Of a stretch of DNA of 64,000 bases, positions 8,848 through 21,308 are shown piece by piece. Position 1 is the stretch's first letter. Each line of letters opens with the position of its first letter. The stretch lies in contig NZ_CP016449.1 in assembly GCF_001713375.1 (NCBI RefSeq), positions 2,542,001 through 2,606,000 on the forward strand, in the 5' to 3' direction. The notes below the pieces were generated by a model that saw nothing but the letters and a program-made list of their open reading frames with translations, was not told where the DNA came from and searched no databases. Made by a program: the position numbers and the translations under genes. Origin of the DNA: Hydrogenophaga sp. RAC07. Its GTDB lineage: Bacteria; Pseudomonadota; Gammaproteobacteria; Burkholderiales; Burkholderiaceae_C.

Positions 8848-10173
8848 ATGCCCCAAACCCTTCGCTACACCCTCATCTCGCTGCGCGAGATGGTGATGTC
8901 ATTCGGCCCGTTCGCCCTGCTCACCATCGCCCTGTTGGGACTGGCCTACTGGTGGCTCGATCCCAACCCGCCCAAGAAAGTGGTGCTGGCCACCGGCCCG
9001 GACCAAAGCGCCTACGCGGAGTTCGGCAAACGCTACGCCGAGGCGCTCAAGCGCTACGGCATCACCGTCGAACTCCTGTCCTCCGAAGGATCGTCGGCCA
9101 ACCTCGAACTGCTGCGCACCGGCCGCGCCGATCTTGGCTTTGTGCAAGGCGGCACGGCCGACATCGGCTACGACGAGGAAGACACCATCACCTCGCTGGG
9201 CAGCCTGTTCGTGGAGCCGCTGTGGCTGTTCTACCGCGAAGACTCGGCCAGACGCCTGCGCAAATCCCCCACGGTGAACAACCTTGCCGAACTCAAAGGC
9301 TGGCGCGTCAACGTGGGCACGGCCGGCAGCGGTGTGCCGCGCCTGTTCTCCACCTTGCTGGACGTGAACCGGCTGGACGCCAAACAGATGACGCTGAGCG
9401 AGCTGGAGCAGACCCCGGCGACGGTGGCTTTTCTGGGTGGCGAGATCGACGCCGTGGTCTTCGCCTCGGCGCCGGAATCGCTGATGGTGCAGATGCTGCT
9501 GCAGACGCCGAGCGTGAAGCTGCTGGACTTCGCGCAAAGCGAAGCCTATTCCCGGCGCTTCGGCTACCTCACGCCGGTGGTGATGCCGCAGGGCGTGGTG
9601 GACCTCGCGCGCAACATCCCCACACGCGACGTGCGGCTCGTGGCCTCCACCACCAGCCTGCTGGCGCACAGCGACACCCACCCCGCCATCCTGCAGCTGT
9701 TCGCCCAAACGGCCACCGGCCTGCACGGCGGCTCGGGCTGGTTCAGCAAGGCGGGCCAGTACCCCAGCCTGGAACACAGCGAAGTGCCGGTCTCGGCCGA
9801 GGCCGCACGCGCCATCAGGAACGGCGCGCCTTTCCTGCAGCGCTACCTGCCCTTCTGGCTGGCCAACCTGATCGAACGCATGTGGCTGGCCATGGGCCTG
9901 ATCCTGGCACTCGCACTGCCGCTCTCGCGCATCGTGCCCCCGCTCTACACCTTCCGCATCCGCAAACGTGTGTTTCGCTGGTATGCCGAACTGCGCGACG
10001 TGGAGCAGCGCTTTGAAGCAGACGCCGACAAGGCCGCCGATCTGGTGGAACAGCTCGACGCCATGGAATCCAAAGTGGAGAAGGTGGTGGTGCCGTTGTC
10101 GTACACCGACGAGCTCTACGCGCTGCGCAACAACATCCACCTGGTGCGCAAGAAACTCCTCAGGAAGGTCTGA
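8848..10173 (+). CDS. membrane-anchored TAXI-family TRAP solute-binding protein
   Basis: A 441-residue protein with an N-terminal membrane segment (about residues 17-37, FGPFALLTIALLGLAYWWL) in place of a cleavable signal, then a TAXI solute-binding domain (VVLATGPDQSAYAEFGKRYAEAL, LRTGRADLGFVQGG). A second membrane segment lies near 340-365, followed by a charged helical tail predicted to face the cytoplasm (residues 380-441). No TRAP permease gene is adjacent. Membrane-anchored TAXI proteins without a permease are common in Burkholderiales; their role is unknown. The tail may act in signalling or assembly, which is speculation. Confidence 0.8.
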   Translation: MPQTLRYTLISLREMVMSFGPFALLTIALLGLAYWWLDPNPPKKVVLATGPDQSAYAEFGKRYAEALKRYGITVELLSSEGSSANLELLRTGRADLGFVQGGTADIGYDEEDTITSLGSLFVEPLWLFYREDSARRLRKSPTVNNLAELKGWRVNVGTAGSGVPRLFSTLLDVNRLDAKQMTLSELEQTPATVAFLGGEIDAVVFASAPESLMVQMLLQTPSVKLLDFAQSEAYSRRFGYLTPVVMPQGVVDLARNIPTRDVRLVASTTSLLAHSDTHPAILQLFAQTATGLHGGSGWFSKAGQYPSLEHSEVPVSAEAARAIRNGAPFLQRYLPFWLANLIERMWLAMGLILALALPLSRIVPPLYTFRIRKRVFRWYAELRDVEQRFEADADKAADLVEQLDAMESKVEKVVVPLSYTDELYALRNNIHLVRKKLLRKV

Positions 10174-10186
10174 GAGCACAGCAGCA

Positions 10187-10459
10187 GAGCGTGGGGGCGA
10201 CGAGCCAGCCGCCGGGCCGCCCCAAGGGCAGGCTCAACCCCCTCCGGGGGGGGGCAGCGGACCTCGCGCAGCGGGGGAGCGTGGGGGCGACGAGCAAGCC
10301 GCCGGGCCGCCCCAAGGCAGGCTCAGCCCCCTCCGGGGGCAGCGGACCTCGCGCAGCGGGGGAGCGTGGGGGCGACGAGCCAGCCGCCGGGCCGCCCCAA
10401 GGCAGGCTCAGCCCCCTCGGGGGGCAGCGGACCTCGCGCAGCGGGGGAGCGTGGGGGCG
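10187..10459 (+). repeat. tandem 85-90 bp GC-rich intergenic repeat, three copies plus a stub
   Basis: Three head-to-tail copies begin at 10187, 10277 and 10362, each opening with GAGCGTGGGGGCGACGAGC, and a 13-base remnant starts at 10447. The copies are 90, 85 and 85 bases; they differ mainly in the length of a G run after CCCCTCC. Each carries GC-rich blocks that could pair. The array fills almost the whole gap between the convergent TAXI and DUF1631 genes. It looks like a dispersed intergenic element of REP type, and all frames stay open through it by base composition. Confidence 0.85.
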
Positions 10460-10461
10460 CT

Positions 10462-12561
10462 TTAAATGCCTTCAGCCTTGATGCTGTTCAGCCAGGCTTG
10501 GCGCGTGACCTCATCCAAAGCCTCGTTCACGACACCCTGATCCGCCACCACCCGCAACTTGTCCTGCTCGATCAGGCGGTCCAGGCCGCGGCGGGTCATG
10601 GACAGCGAACGACCATGGGGGCCTGCAAAGAGAAACAGCGTGCCGTGCGGGCTGGCCCAGGTGATCTGGCAGCGCACGGCCTGACCCTCCTGCCACATGT
10701 CGACCCAGGTGCCCACGCTCAGCTGAGACACCGGTTGCTGCGCCGCCATCTCGGCCTTGAGTTCCACCCAGTCCCGCTGCAGGGGCTGCGTGTCCACAAA
10801 CGAGGGCTGGGTGTCGGGCTGGGACTCGGGCGAGATGTCGTCCAGGAAGCCGGTGTCGCGCGCCTCGGCCGGCTGCATCCACGGCTCCAGATCGATGTCG
10901 CCCTGCTGGCTGGGCGGTGAGTCTTGCGGCGGCTCGGCACGCTGGGTCTTGTAGGCGGCTTCGTGCAGGCCCATCAGGGCCTGGAAAAAGGACTCCGCCT
11001 GCTCCCTCGGGTAGTCGATGGAGTCCAGTCCCTCGCGCAGGGTGCGCAGGACGCCGGGAATGATCTTGACCAGGCGCGGACGGTTCAGGCTGGCCAGCGC
11101 GAGCTGGCTCGACCACAGCAGGTCGGGCAGGATGTCGGTGTAGCGCAGGGCCGGCACTTCGGAGGTGTCCATGCCGGTGGCGTTGGAGACCTCCAGCCGC
11201 GCCTGCGCCACGACCTGCGCCCAGGGGCCGGTGAGGAAACGCCGCACCACCCCAGGCGAACGGGTGAAGTCGTTGCGCGACCGGAACTCGGCGGCCACAC
11301 GCTCGGCGAGCAGGTTGCGTTGTTCGACCCGCACCAGCGTCTTGACAGCCAGTCCACGCGCCTGTACCTGCTCGGGTGCCATGGCTTCGGTTTGCGAACG
11401 GTTGAAGCCCTGCAGCAGGCCGGAGAAACGGTCGGTCAAGTCACCGCCCGGTTTCTGCAGTGCGTCGATGATGCTGCGCACCTGGCGCGAAAACCCGGCG
11501 TAGCCACGGTCCTGCTCGTTCGTGTAGGCCAGGCTGTGTTCGGTGATGGCATCGAGCAGGCGCCGCGCGGGGTTCTGCCGGTCGGCAAAAAAGCGCGGCT
11601 CGGTGCGGGCCACCTGCAGCAACGCAGGCTTCATGTCCTGCAACATTTCACGCACCGGCAGCAGCAAACGCTGGTCCGCGGAAATCTGCTTGAGCATGAG
11701 CGAAACCACCTCGCTGGCCAGCGTGCGCACCATCGCGTTTCCCGTGCCGGCACTGCCGGGCGCACGCGTGCTCTCCTCACCGGCCTGGTCGAGGTTGCCC
11801 ACCAGCAGCTGGTGCAGGTGGTCCAGGGTGAGCAGGGCCTCGGAGCCGGGCGCCGCTTCTTCCTGCGAAGCACCGCCCTGGCGAACCGGTGCGTCGCCCG
11901 TGAACGGGCGGGAATCGGGCGACTGGACCACGGCATAGCCTGCGGCCTGCACGCCCATGCGTTCGAGCAAGGCGCTCAGCCGCGTGTAGAGCCCCTGCAG
12001 TTCGTTGCCCAGGGAGATGGCGCCGGTCTGCAGCCACCGCGAGCGCACGGCCGGACCCACGTGCAGGCCCTTGAGCGTCTTCATCAAGGCGCTGACCACC
12101 ACGTCGGCGCGCAGGGGATTGGCGTCGGGATTGACCACCTGCATGCCCTGCGCCGTGCACAGGCGCGCGGTGAGGTCCACCACTTCGTGGTCCACCGTCA
12201 TGCTGACGATCTGCTGCACACGCGCCAGCTCCACCGTCTCCTGCACCTGGTCGTCGCCCATGAGTTCGAGCTCATCGAAGCTCACGCTTCTGGCGGTGCG
12301 CGCCTGGGTGTCGGTCGCGGGCAAGGCGTTGCCGACCGCGTCGGCAAGCGATTCGAGAAAACGGGTGGCCAACAGGTCGCGGTGGGATTCGAGCGCGGTT
12401 CGCGCCTCGACCAGGCCTTGTTTGTCGTTCAGGTGCCGGGCCGACAGCTCTTTGTCCTTGAGCGTCGCGTGCAGTTTGTCCAGCCAACGGGGCACCCACT
12501 CACGCGTCTGGACGAGGGCCTCCTTGAGGCAGGCGTCAAAGGCCTGGGGCTGGGCATCCAT
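10462..12561 (-). CDS. DUF1631 family protein
   Basis: A 699-residue cytoplasmic protein of the DUF1631 family, whose function is not established. The body is alpha-helical with no signal peptide. The C-terminal 110 residues hold the best-conserved part, with the segment TWVDMWQEGQAVRCQITWASPHGTLFLF and a later SMTRRGLDRLIEQ, which resembles a PilZ-like barrel by eye. It is a single-gene unit; the stop runs straight into the intergenic repeat. Confidence 0.8.
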   Translation of the reverse strand: MDAQPQAFDACLKEALVQTREWVPRWLDKLHATLKDKELSARHLNDKQGLVEARTALESHRDLLATRFLESLADAVGNALPATDTQARTARSVSFDELELMGDDQVQETVELARVQQIVSMTVDHEVVDLTARLCTAQGMQVVNPDANPLRADVVVSALMKTLKGLHVGPAVRSRWLQTGAISLGNELQGLYTRLSALLERMGVQAAGYAVVQSPDSRPFTGDAPVRQGGASQEEAAPGSEALLTLDHLHQLLVGNLDQAGEESTRAPGSAGTGNAMVRTLASEVVSLMLKQISADQRLLLPVREMLQDMKPALLQVARTEPRFFADRQNPARRLLDAITEHSLAYTNEQDRGYAGFSRQVRSIIDALQKPGGDLTDRFSGLLQGFNRSQTEAMAPEQVQARGLAVKTLVRVEQRNLLAERVAAEFRSRNDFTRSPGVVRRFLTGPWAQVVAQARLEVSNATGMDTSEVPALRYTDILPDLLWSSQLALASLNRPRLVKIIPGVLRTLREGLDSIDYPREQAESFFQALMGLHEAAYKTQRAEPPQDSPPSQQGDIDLEPWMQPAEARDTGFLDDISPESQPDTQPSFVDTQPLQRDWVELKAEMAAQQPVSQLSVGTWVDMWQEGQAVRCQITWASPHGTLFLFAGPHGRSLSMTRRGLDRLIEQDKLRVVADQGVVNEALDEVTRQAWLNSIKAEGI

Positions 12562-12668
12562 GCGGGCGTTCGCTTTCGTTCAAGTGGGCCAAAAGGGGGG
12601 GTTTGGACCATTGTGACGAAGCTCCGCCGTGTTCACAACGTGGAAAAGACGCAAAAAGCGCCGCCAGT

Positions 12669-13207
12669 TCAAACCTTCTGCATCAAGGCTTGCCAACCCT
12701 CGACACCGAGATCGCGCAAGGTTTGCAGGTTGCGTTCAACGATGGCATCGGCGTCTCCACCTTCGCTGGCCACCGCTCGTTCCACGCTCTCTTCGCGCAG
12801 CAGGTGCAGCGTGGGAAACGGCGCGCGGTTGGTGCAGTTGGTCACGTCGTCGGGCTCGGTGCCCTCGAATTGGAACAACGGGTGAAACGGCGCGACCTGG
12901 ATCACACCTTCCAGCTCGTGCTCGGCCACCACGTCGTCCACCACGTTGAGGAAGTCGTTGAAGACCTCGAAGTCGGGGAACAGCGTGGCGTGCACCAGCA
13001 GCGTGGTGTCGATCTCCTCGGCCGGCGTGTTCACCAGCAGCGTGAGCTCGCGGTCGAGGTCGTCGAGAAATGCATCGAGGTGGCGCGCCTGGCTCACCAC
13101 GATACGCACCTGGTTCTTCACATACACCGCCCGTGCGAACGGGCACAGGTTCAGGCCGATGACGGCCTTTTCCAGCCAGTGGCGCGTGGCGGCTTCGACG
13201 TCCTGCA

Positions 13208-13208
<1 letters not shown>
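12669..13208 (-). CDS. DUF1415 family protein
   Basis: A 179-residue soluble protein of the DUF1415 family (unknown function), recognised by GLNLCPFARAVYVKNQVRIVVS and the TTLLVHATLFPDFEVFNDFL stretch. Its ATG at 13208 overlaps the stop codon of ettA (TGATG), so the two are translationally coupled; a GTG one codon upstream is possible. The Cys in LCPFA is conserved in the family. Confidence 0.85.
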
Positions 13209-14869
<1,661 letters not shown>

Positions 14870-15120
14870 TGCTGTGTGCCTGAGGAATCTGCAGCCAGGA
14901 CGGCCGCGCAACCCCGGATTATCCCAGCATGCGACAATACGGCTCGTTGGGCACTTCAGTTGGCTCAACACCAGCCTTCCGCTGGGGTGCTGCCAACCAC
15001 TGGCCGACACCAAACCCCTGAATCCATCTGCCCCAGACTGGCCGGGTGCCGCTTCCAACACCGAAGCAGCGCACGGAGTGGCCGATGCCCCCAGCGCCCT
15101 GGACGGGCGCCTCCAAAAAA

Positions 15121-16980
<1,860 letters not shown>

Positions 16981-17006
16981 ACGGGTCGCTGAACTACAGT
17001 GCGGTC

Positions 17007-18080
17007 ATGCAAAACGACCGCACGCTCCCCTCTCCCGACGCCCCGTCTGCCTTCATCGGCAACGGGGCGTCGCCACGTTGGGCCACGCTCATGGTGGCCA
17101 CCTGCAACGTGCTCAACCTGGCACAACCGGGGCGCCACTTCTACGATGGGCAGGAGCCCTACTCCAACACCGAGTTCGATCGCAAGGTGGAGTGGCTGGG
17201 CAACCGCTTCAAGGCGCTCAACGCCGACGTGATCGCGGTGCAGGAGGTGTGGGACGAACTGGCCCTGCGCGCCGCCGTGGCACGCAGCGGCCTGCAATAC
17301 AGCTCGGTGGTGGTGCCGGGTGCCGAGAACGGCCCGGGACAGATCGGTGCCCAAGGCACACCGCGCGTGGGCATCGTCACGCGCCTGAAGCTGGAGTCGG
17401 TCGAGTCGATCGTCAACTTTCCCGCCGCGGCCGTGGTGCAGGTGCCCGGCCTGGGCGCGCACACCCGCTTCGAGCGCCCGCCGCTGGTGGCCACGCTGCG
17501 CCTGAAACACGGCCAGCCGCTCTGTGTGATCACCGCGCACCTCAAGAGCAAGCGGCCCAAGTACCTCGAAGACGCCAGCGGCAAGACCATCGAAGACACC
17601 GACGACCCTGCGGTGCAGGCGCTCGGCTCCATGCGTTCCTTGATCATGCGGGCCGGTGAAGCCCTGGCCCTGCGCCTGAAGGTGGTGGAACTGCTGCACC
17701 GCACGCGCCTGCCGCTGGTGCTCATGGGCGACCTCAACGACAGCCCGCACAGCGTGACCACGCAGCTGATTGCCGCCACCTCGCAGGTGGCCTGGGACAA
17801 GGGCGCGCGCGACAACGCGCTGTTCAGCGCCTGGGACGTGCAGGGCGAAGCCGCGCTGCGCCGCGATGTGGCGTATTCACACATCCACCAGGGCTACCCC
17901 GAGGTGCTTGACCAGGTGCTGGTGAGCGAGGAATTTGTGGCCGGGGGCCGTGGCGCCATCGGCGATGTGCGGCGCGTGGAGGTCTTCAACGACCACCTGT
18001 TTGAAGGCCGGGACCGCAGCCGCAGCGACCACGGTTTTGTGCGCGCGCTGCTCAGGCTGCGCTTGCCGGACGCGGTGTGA
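17007..18080 (+). CDS. endonuclease/exonuclease/phosphatase family protein
   Basis: A 357-residue protein of the EEP superfamily, which cleaves phosphodiester bonds in nucleic acids or phospholipids. Visible landmarks are the N-terminal VATCNVLNLA (metal-binding Asn), DVIAVQEVWDE (Glu), ITAHLKSKRP, the MGDLNDSPHS core and a final SDHGFVRALL with the catalytic Asp-His. No signal peptide is evident. It starts 26 bases after the helicase and may share its transcript; the substrate cannot be told from sequence. Confidence 0.82.
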   Translation: MQNDRTLPSPDAPSAFIGNGASPRWATLMVATCNVLNLAQPGRHFYDGQEPYSNTEFDRKVEWLGNRFKALNADVIAVQEVWDELALRAAVARSGLQYSSVVVPGAENGPGQIGAQGTPRVGIVTRLKLESVESIVNFPAAAVVQVPGLGAHTRFERPPLVATLRLKHGQPLCVITAHLKSKRPKYLEDASGKTIEDTDDPAVQALGSMRSLIMRAGEALALRLKVVELLHRTRLPLVLMGDLNDSPHSVTTQLIAATSQVAWDKGARDNALFSAWDVQGEAALRRDVAYSHIHQGYPEVLDQVLVSEEFVAGGRGAIGDVRRVEVFNDHLFEGRDRSRSDHGFVRALLRLRLPDAV

Positions 18081-18086
18081 GCAGCT

Positions 18087-18470
18087 TCAGACCTTGACGA
18101 ACGCGGTCACCAGCGGCTCGTCACCCACCTGCCGGCTCCAGTGGCCGTGCACCGCCGCGTCGAACGTGGCGCCCGCCGGCAATGTATCGGCCGAATAGAA
18201 GTGGTCGCCCGCGCCGAAGGTGCGCGAGCTGCCGTCCTGCAAACCGATCTCCATCTGGCCGCGCAGCACAAAGAGCCACTGCGGTGCATCGGTGCAGTGA
18301 AACTGGCTGCGAAACCCCACCGGGCTCTGACGCAACTGCAAACCGCTGGCGGGCAAGAGCGGCGACAGGCGCGCGGCTGGTGTTCCCTGGTCGAGATCAA
18401 CGGTTTCTTCGCGGAACCGGGCGCGGCCATCAACGTCGGTGAACAGCACGACCTTGAAGAATGGGTTCAT
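18087..18470 (-). CDS. small cupin-domain protein
   Basis: A 127-residue single-domain cupin. The beta-barrel pattern is visible (FHCTDAPQWLFVLRGQMEIGLQDGSSRTFGAGDHFYSADT), including a His, the Gly-rich turn and a later His-Trp near HGHW. The start at 18470 is preceded by AGGAGCC; an in-frame extension to 18575 overlaps a hairpin and lacks a binding site. Substrate unknown. Confidence 0.75.
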   Translation of the reverse strand: MNPFFKVVLFTDVDGRARFREETVDLDQGTPAARLSPLLPASGLQLRQSPVGFRSQFHCTDAPQWLFVLRGQMEIGLQDGSSRTFGAGDHFYSADTLPAGATFDAAVHGHWSRQVGDEPLVTAFVKV

Positions 18471-18524
18471 GGAGGCTCCTGAAAACGGGAGCCCGGTTTT
18501 ACCAGACAGCCACGACCAAAAGAC

Positions 18525-18558
18525 AGCGCCCGGGATCCTGTGAAGGACACCGGGCGCT
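18525..18558. repeat. inverted repeat between DUF4148 and cupin genes
   Basis: A 9-base stem AGCGCCCGG / CCGGGCGCT encloses an inner 4-base stem TCCT/AGGA. It lies between the stop of the DUF4148 gene and the start of the cupin gene, both on the minus strand. It has no following T run, so it is either a weak terminator or an mRNA-stabilising hairpin. Confidence 0.5.
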
Positions 18559-18603
18559 GGCGCCGCCAGCCTCATGGGCCAGCGGCGGTGCTCACAAACA
18601 GAC

Positions 18604-19179
18604 TCAGTTGGCGCGGACAGGGCTCGCGTTCACCAATTCAGCACGCACGTCTTCACGCGACTTGCCCTGGGCAACGACCGGCTGTGGGTAACGGTTGGGG
18701 TACAGCTGGTTGAAGCGCAGACCCGTTTCGCTGTCGGCAATCAGGTCGCCATTGCGCTGGGCTTCGGCCAGTTCGGCCTTCACTTCGGCGCGCGTCTTGC
18801 CTTGCGCAACCACTTCAACGGCGGGTGCCGAGGTGCGGGTGGCTGCGTATTGCTCGGGGTACAGCTGGTTCAGACGCTGACCGGTTTCGCCGTCGGCGAT
18901 CAGGTCACCATTGCGCTGGGCTTCGGCCAGTTCGGCTTTGACTTCGGCGCGGGTCTTGCCCACAACAGCCACGGTGGCCTGGGGGTAGAGGTTGGGGTAG
19001 AGCTGGTTGAAACGCAGACCCGTTTCCCCGTCGGCGATCAGGTCGCCGTTGCGCTGGGCTTCGATCAGTTCGGCGCGGACCTGCTCGCGGGTCTTGGCGG
19101 TGGAAGGATCGGCGGCCATGGCGTGGCCGGCAATGAGGGTGGAGAGGGCGATGGCAACAACAGACAGACGGGTTTTCAT
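18604..19179 (-). CDS. DUF4148 protein with tandem repeats, exported
   Basis: A 191-residue exported protein with a signal peptide (MKTRLSVVAIALSTLIAGHAMA) and three nearly identical DUF4148-type units of about 40-50 residues, each shaped K-[ST]-R-x-[EQ]-V-[RK]-A-E-L-x-E-A-Q-R-N-G-D-L-I-A-D-x-E-T-G followed by NQLYP. A fourth unit stops after GKSREDVRAELVNAS at the C-terminus. The family is frequent in Burkholderiales periplasms and has no known function. The start at 19179 follows GGAAACTG after CCTCCCAAA on the complementary reading; the 214-base gap to the divergent LysR gene holds its promoter. Confidence 0.8.
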   Translation of the reverse strand: MKTRLSVVAIALSTLIAGHAMAADPSTAKTREQVRAELIEAQRNGDLIADGETGLRFNQLYPNLYPQATVAVVGKTRAEVKAELAEAQRNGDLIADGETGQRLNQLYPEQYAATRTSAPAVEVVAQGKTRAEVKAELAEAQRNGDLIADSETGLRFNQLYPNRYPQPVVAQGKSREDVRAELVNASPVRAN

Positions 19180-19393
19180 GACAGTTTCCTTTGGGAGGGT
19201 TGAACATGCCGGTCGGTCCGTTGTGCGGTCTGGCCGGCTTCGATGCCTCTGCGGAGGGTTTGCATGCATCGATGGGTTGAACTGTAAAGTTTCTGATCCT
19301 GATGAAAAATAGCGCCACCATCGTTGCTGTGTTTCTATTTCAGCAACAATAGTGTCTTTCTCATCCGGGAAAACCCTTTCAAGGAGCCTCTTC

Positions 19394-20326
19394 ATGGACC
19401 GACTGGCCTCGATGCGTGTCTTTCAAAAAGTGATCGACGAGGGCGGCTTTGCGGCCGCCGGGCGTGCCGTGGACATGTCGCCAGCGGTGGTCACGCGGCT
19501 GGTGGCCGACCTGGAGGACCACCTGGGCACGCGCCTGTTGCACCGCACGACCCGGCGCGTCTCGCTCACCGACGCGGGCGAGGGTTACCTGGAACGGGTG
19601 CGCGTGATCCTGCAAGACCTGGACGAAGCCCACGCCCTGGTGAGTTCACAGACCAGCGAACTCGCGGGCGTGCTGCGCCTGCTGGCCCCCCCGGTGCTGG
19701 CCACGCACGTGCTCGCACCGCTGGTCAGCGGGTTCCGGCAGGCCTACCCCAAGATCCTGCTCGACATCGACGTGGAGTCGCACCGCGAGCCGCCAGTCGA
19801 GGACTACGACATCACGCTCATGGGCACCCGGGCCTCGTTCGACGCCAACGTGATCGCGCGCAAGGTGATCTCCAGCGTCACGGTCCTGCTGGCCTCGCCC
19901 GAGTACCTGCAGCGCAGGGGCACGCCCGCGCGCCCCGAAGACCTGGCACAACACGACTGCCTGCGCATCAAGCCGGCGGCCGGCCGCACCCGCGGCTGGC
20001 GCCTGCTGCACGAAACCGACGAAACACGTTTTGTGGACATCGAGGTGCAACCGGTGCTGTGGGCCAACCACACCGACACGCTGATGCACGCCGCACTCGA
20101 CGGCGCAGGCATCACCGCCACCACCATCGAGCTGGCCGCGCCGCTGATCCAGAACGGTGATCTGGTGCGCGTGCTCAATCCATGGATCACCGACCGCCTC
20201 ACCATGTACGCCGCCCTGCCCAGCCGCAAATTCATGCCAAGGCGCACCGAGGTGTTTCTGGACTACCTCATCACGCAGACCCGCGCACGTGTGGACAGCG
20301 CAATGGCCACCTGCAGCAGTTGCTGA
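19394..20326 (+). CDS. LysR-family transcriptional regulator
   Basis: A 310-residue LTTR. The N-terminal helix-turn-helix (MDRLASMRVFQKVIDEGGFAAAGRAVDMSPAVVTRLVADLEDHLGTRLLHRTTRRVSLTDAG segment, residues 1-62) has the typical Leu-Leu-His-Arg-Thr-Thr-Arg ending of the DNA-binding domain. A substrate-binding domain follows, shaped like the group that includes PA-type oxidative and efflux regulators. The start at 19394 has AAGGAGCC upstream. It lies 33 bases before an SDR gene in the same direction, its most obvious candidate target, with the efflux operon beyond. Confidence 0.88.
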   Translation: MDRLASMRVFQKVIDEGGFAAAGRAVDMSPAVVTRLVADLEDHLGTRLLHRTTRRVSLTDAGEGYLERVRVILQDLDEAHALVSSQTSELAGVLRLLAPPVLATHVLAPLVSGFRQAYPKILLDIDVESHREPPVEDYDITLMGTRASFDANVIARKVISSVTVLLASPEYLQRRGTPARPEDLAQHDCLRIKPAAGRTRGWRLLHETDETRFVDIEVQPVLWANHTDTLMHAALDGAGITATTIELAAPLIQNGDLVRVLNPWITDRLTMYAALPSRKFMPRRTEVFLDYLITQTRARVDSAMATCSSC

Positions 20327-20359
20327 AGTCCCGGTGAATTCCCGCCTTACCATGACCGC

Positions 20360-21148
20360 ATGAACACACCGACCACCCCCTCGTCCGTCCACTTTGGTCA
20401 CCAGGGCCGCGTCGTCATCGTCACCGGCGGTGCCCAGGGCATTGGTGAAGCCTGCGTGCGCCGCTTCGCGCGCGAAGGCGCCAGCCTGGTCATTGCCGAC
20501 GTGGCGGACGCGCCCGGCAGCGCGCTCGCACGCGAACTCGGGGCCACCTACAGGCACTGCGACGTGGGCGACAAGCTCGATGTGGACGCGGTGGTGGACA
20601 AAACCGTGGCCGCTTTCGGGCGCATCGACGTGCTCGTGAACAACGCCGGCATCTTCAAGGCGGCCGACTTTCTGGAAGTGACCGAAGACGACTTCGACGA
20701 GGTGCTGCGCGTGAACCTCAAAGGTTCCTTCCTCATGGGCCAGGCGGTGGCGCGCGTGATGGCCACACAGCGCGACGGTGCCATCGTCAACATGAGTTCG
20801 GTCAACGGCGTGCTCGCCATCCCCAGCATCGCCAGCTACAACGTGAGCAAGGGCGGCATCAACCAGCTCACCCGGGTGATGGCGCTGGCCCTGGCCGAGC
20901 ACGGCATCCGCGTGAACGCGGTGGCACCGGGCACCATCGCCACCGAGCTCGCGGCCCGCGCCGTGCTCACCAGCGACGAAGCCAGGAACAAGATCCTCAG
21001 CCGCACCCCCATGCGGCGCCTGGGCGAGCCCGACGAGATCGCCGACGTAGTGGCCTGGCTGGCCAGCGACGCGGCCAGCTACGTCACGGGTGAGATCGTC
21101 ACGGTGGACGGTGGGCGCATGACGCTGAACTACACGGTTCCGCTCTAG
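20360..21148 (+). CDS. SDR-family NAD(P)-dependent oxidoreductase
   Basis: A 262-residue classical short-chain dehydrogenase. The cofactor loop is TGGAQGIGEA, the NNAG motif is intact, and the catalytic Ser (NMSSVNG), Tyr and Lys (YNVSKGG) are in place. The C-terminus ends with the common YVTGEIVTVDGG. An acidic residue after the second strand (VIADVAD) suggests NAD rather than NADP preference. Substrate cannot be inferred; linkage to the LysR gene suggests induction by a small molecule. Confidence 0.88.
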   Translation: MNTPTTPSSVHFGHQGRVVIVTGGAQGIGEACVRRFAREGASLVIADVADAPGSALARELGATYRHCDVGDKLDVDAVVDKTVAAFGRIDVLVNNAGIFKAADFLEVTEDDFDEVLRVNLKGSFLMGQAVARVMATQRDGAIVNMSSVNGVLAIPSIASYNVSKGGINQLTRVMALALAEHGIRVNAVAPGTIATELAARAVLTSDEARNKILSRTPMRRLGEPDEIADVVAWLASDAASYVTGEIVTVDGGRMTLNYTVPL

Positions 21149-21308
21149 GTGGGCGGGCACACCCGTTCGTAAGTACGCCAACAAACTGGCACACAACGGG
21201 AACTCTGCGCTCCGAGCGCGTCTCCATCGTGGCTGACAGCGCCGCTGCACACGCGGCCCGCGCTGATGCCCGCCCGCACGATGCGGCTGTTTTTTCGAAG
21301 CCGACACC

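Noticed and set aside
10187..10459. CRISPR array
   Set aside because: Units are 85-90 bp, directly adjacent, with no variable spacers.
10191..10920. Plus-strand frames through the intergenic repeat
   Set aside because: They are made of the repeat unit and run into antisense of DUF1631; no binding site or family.
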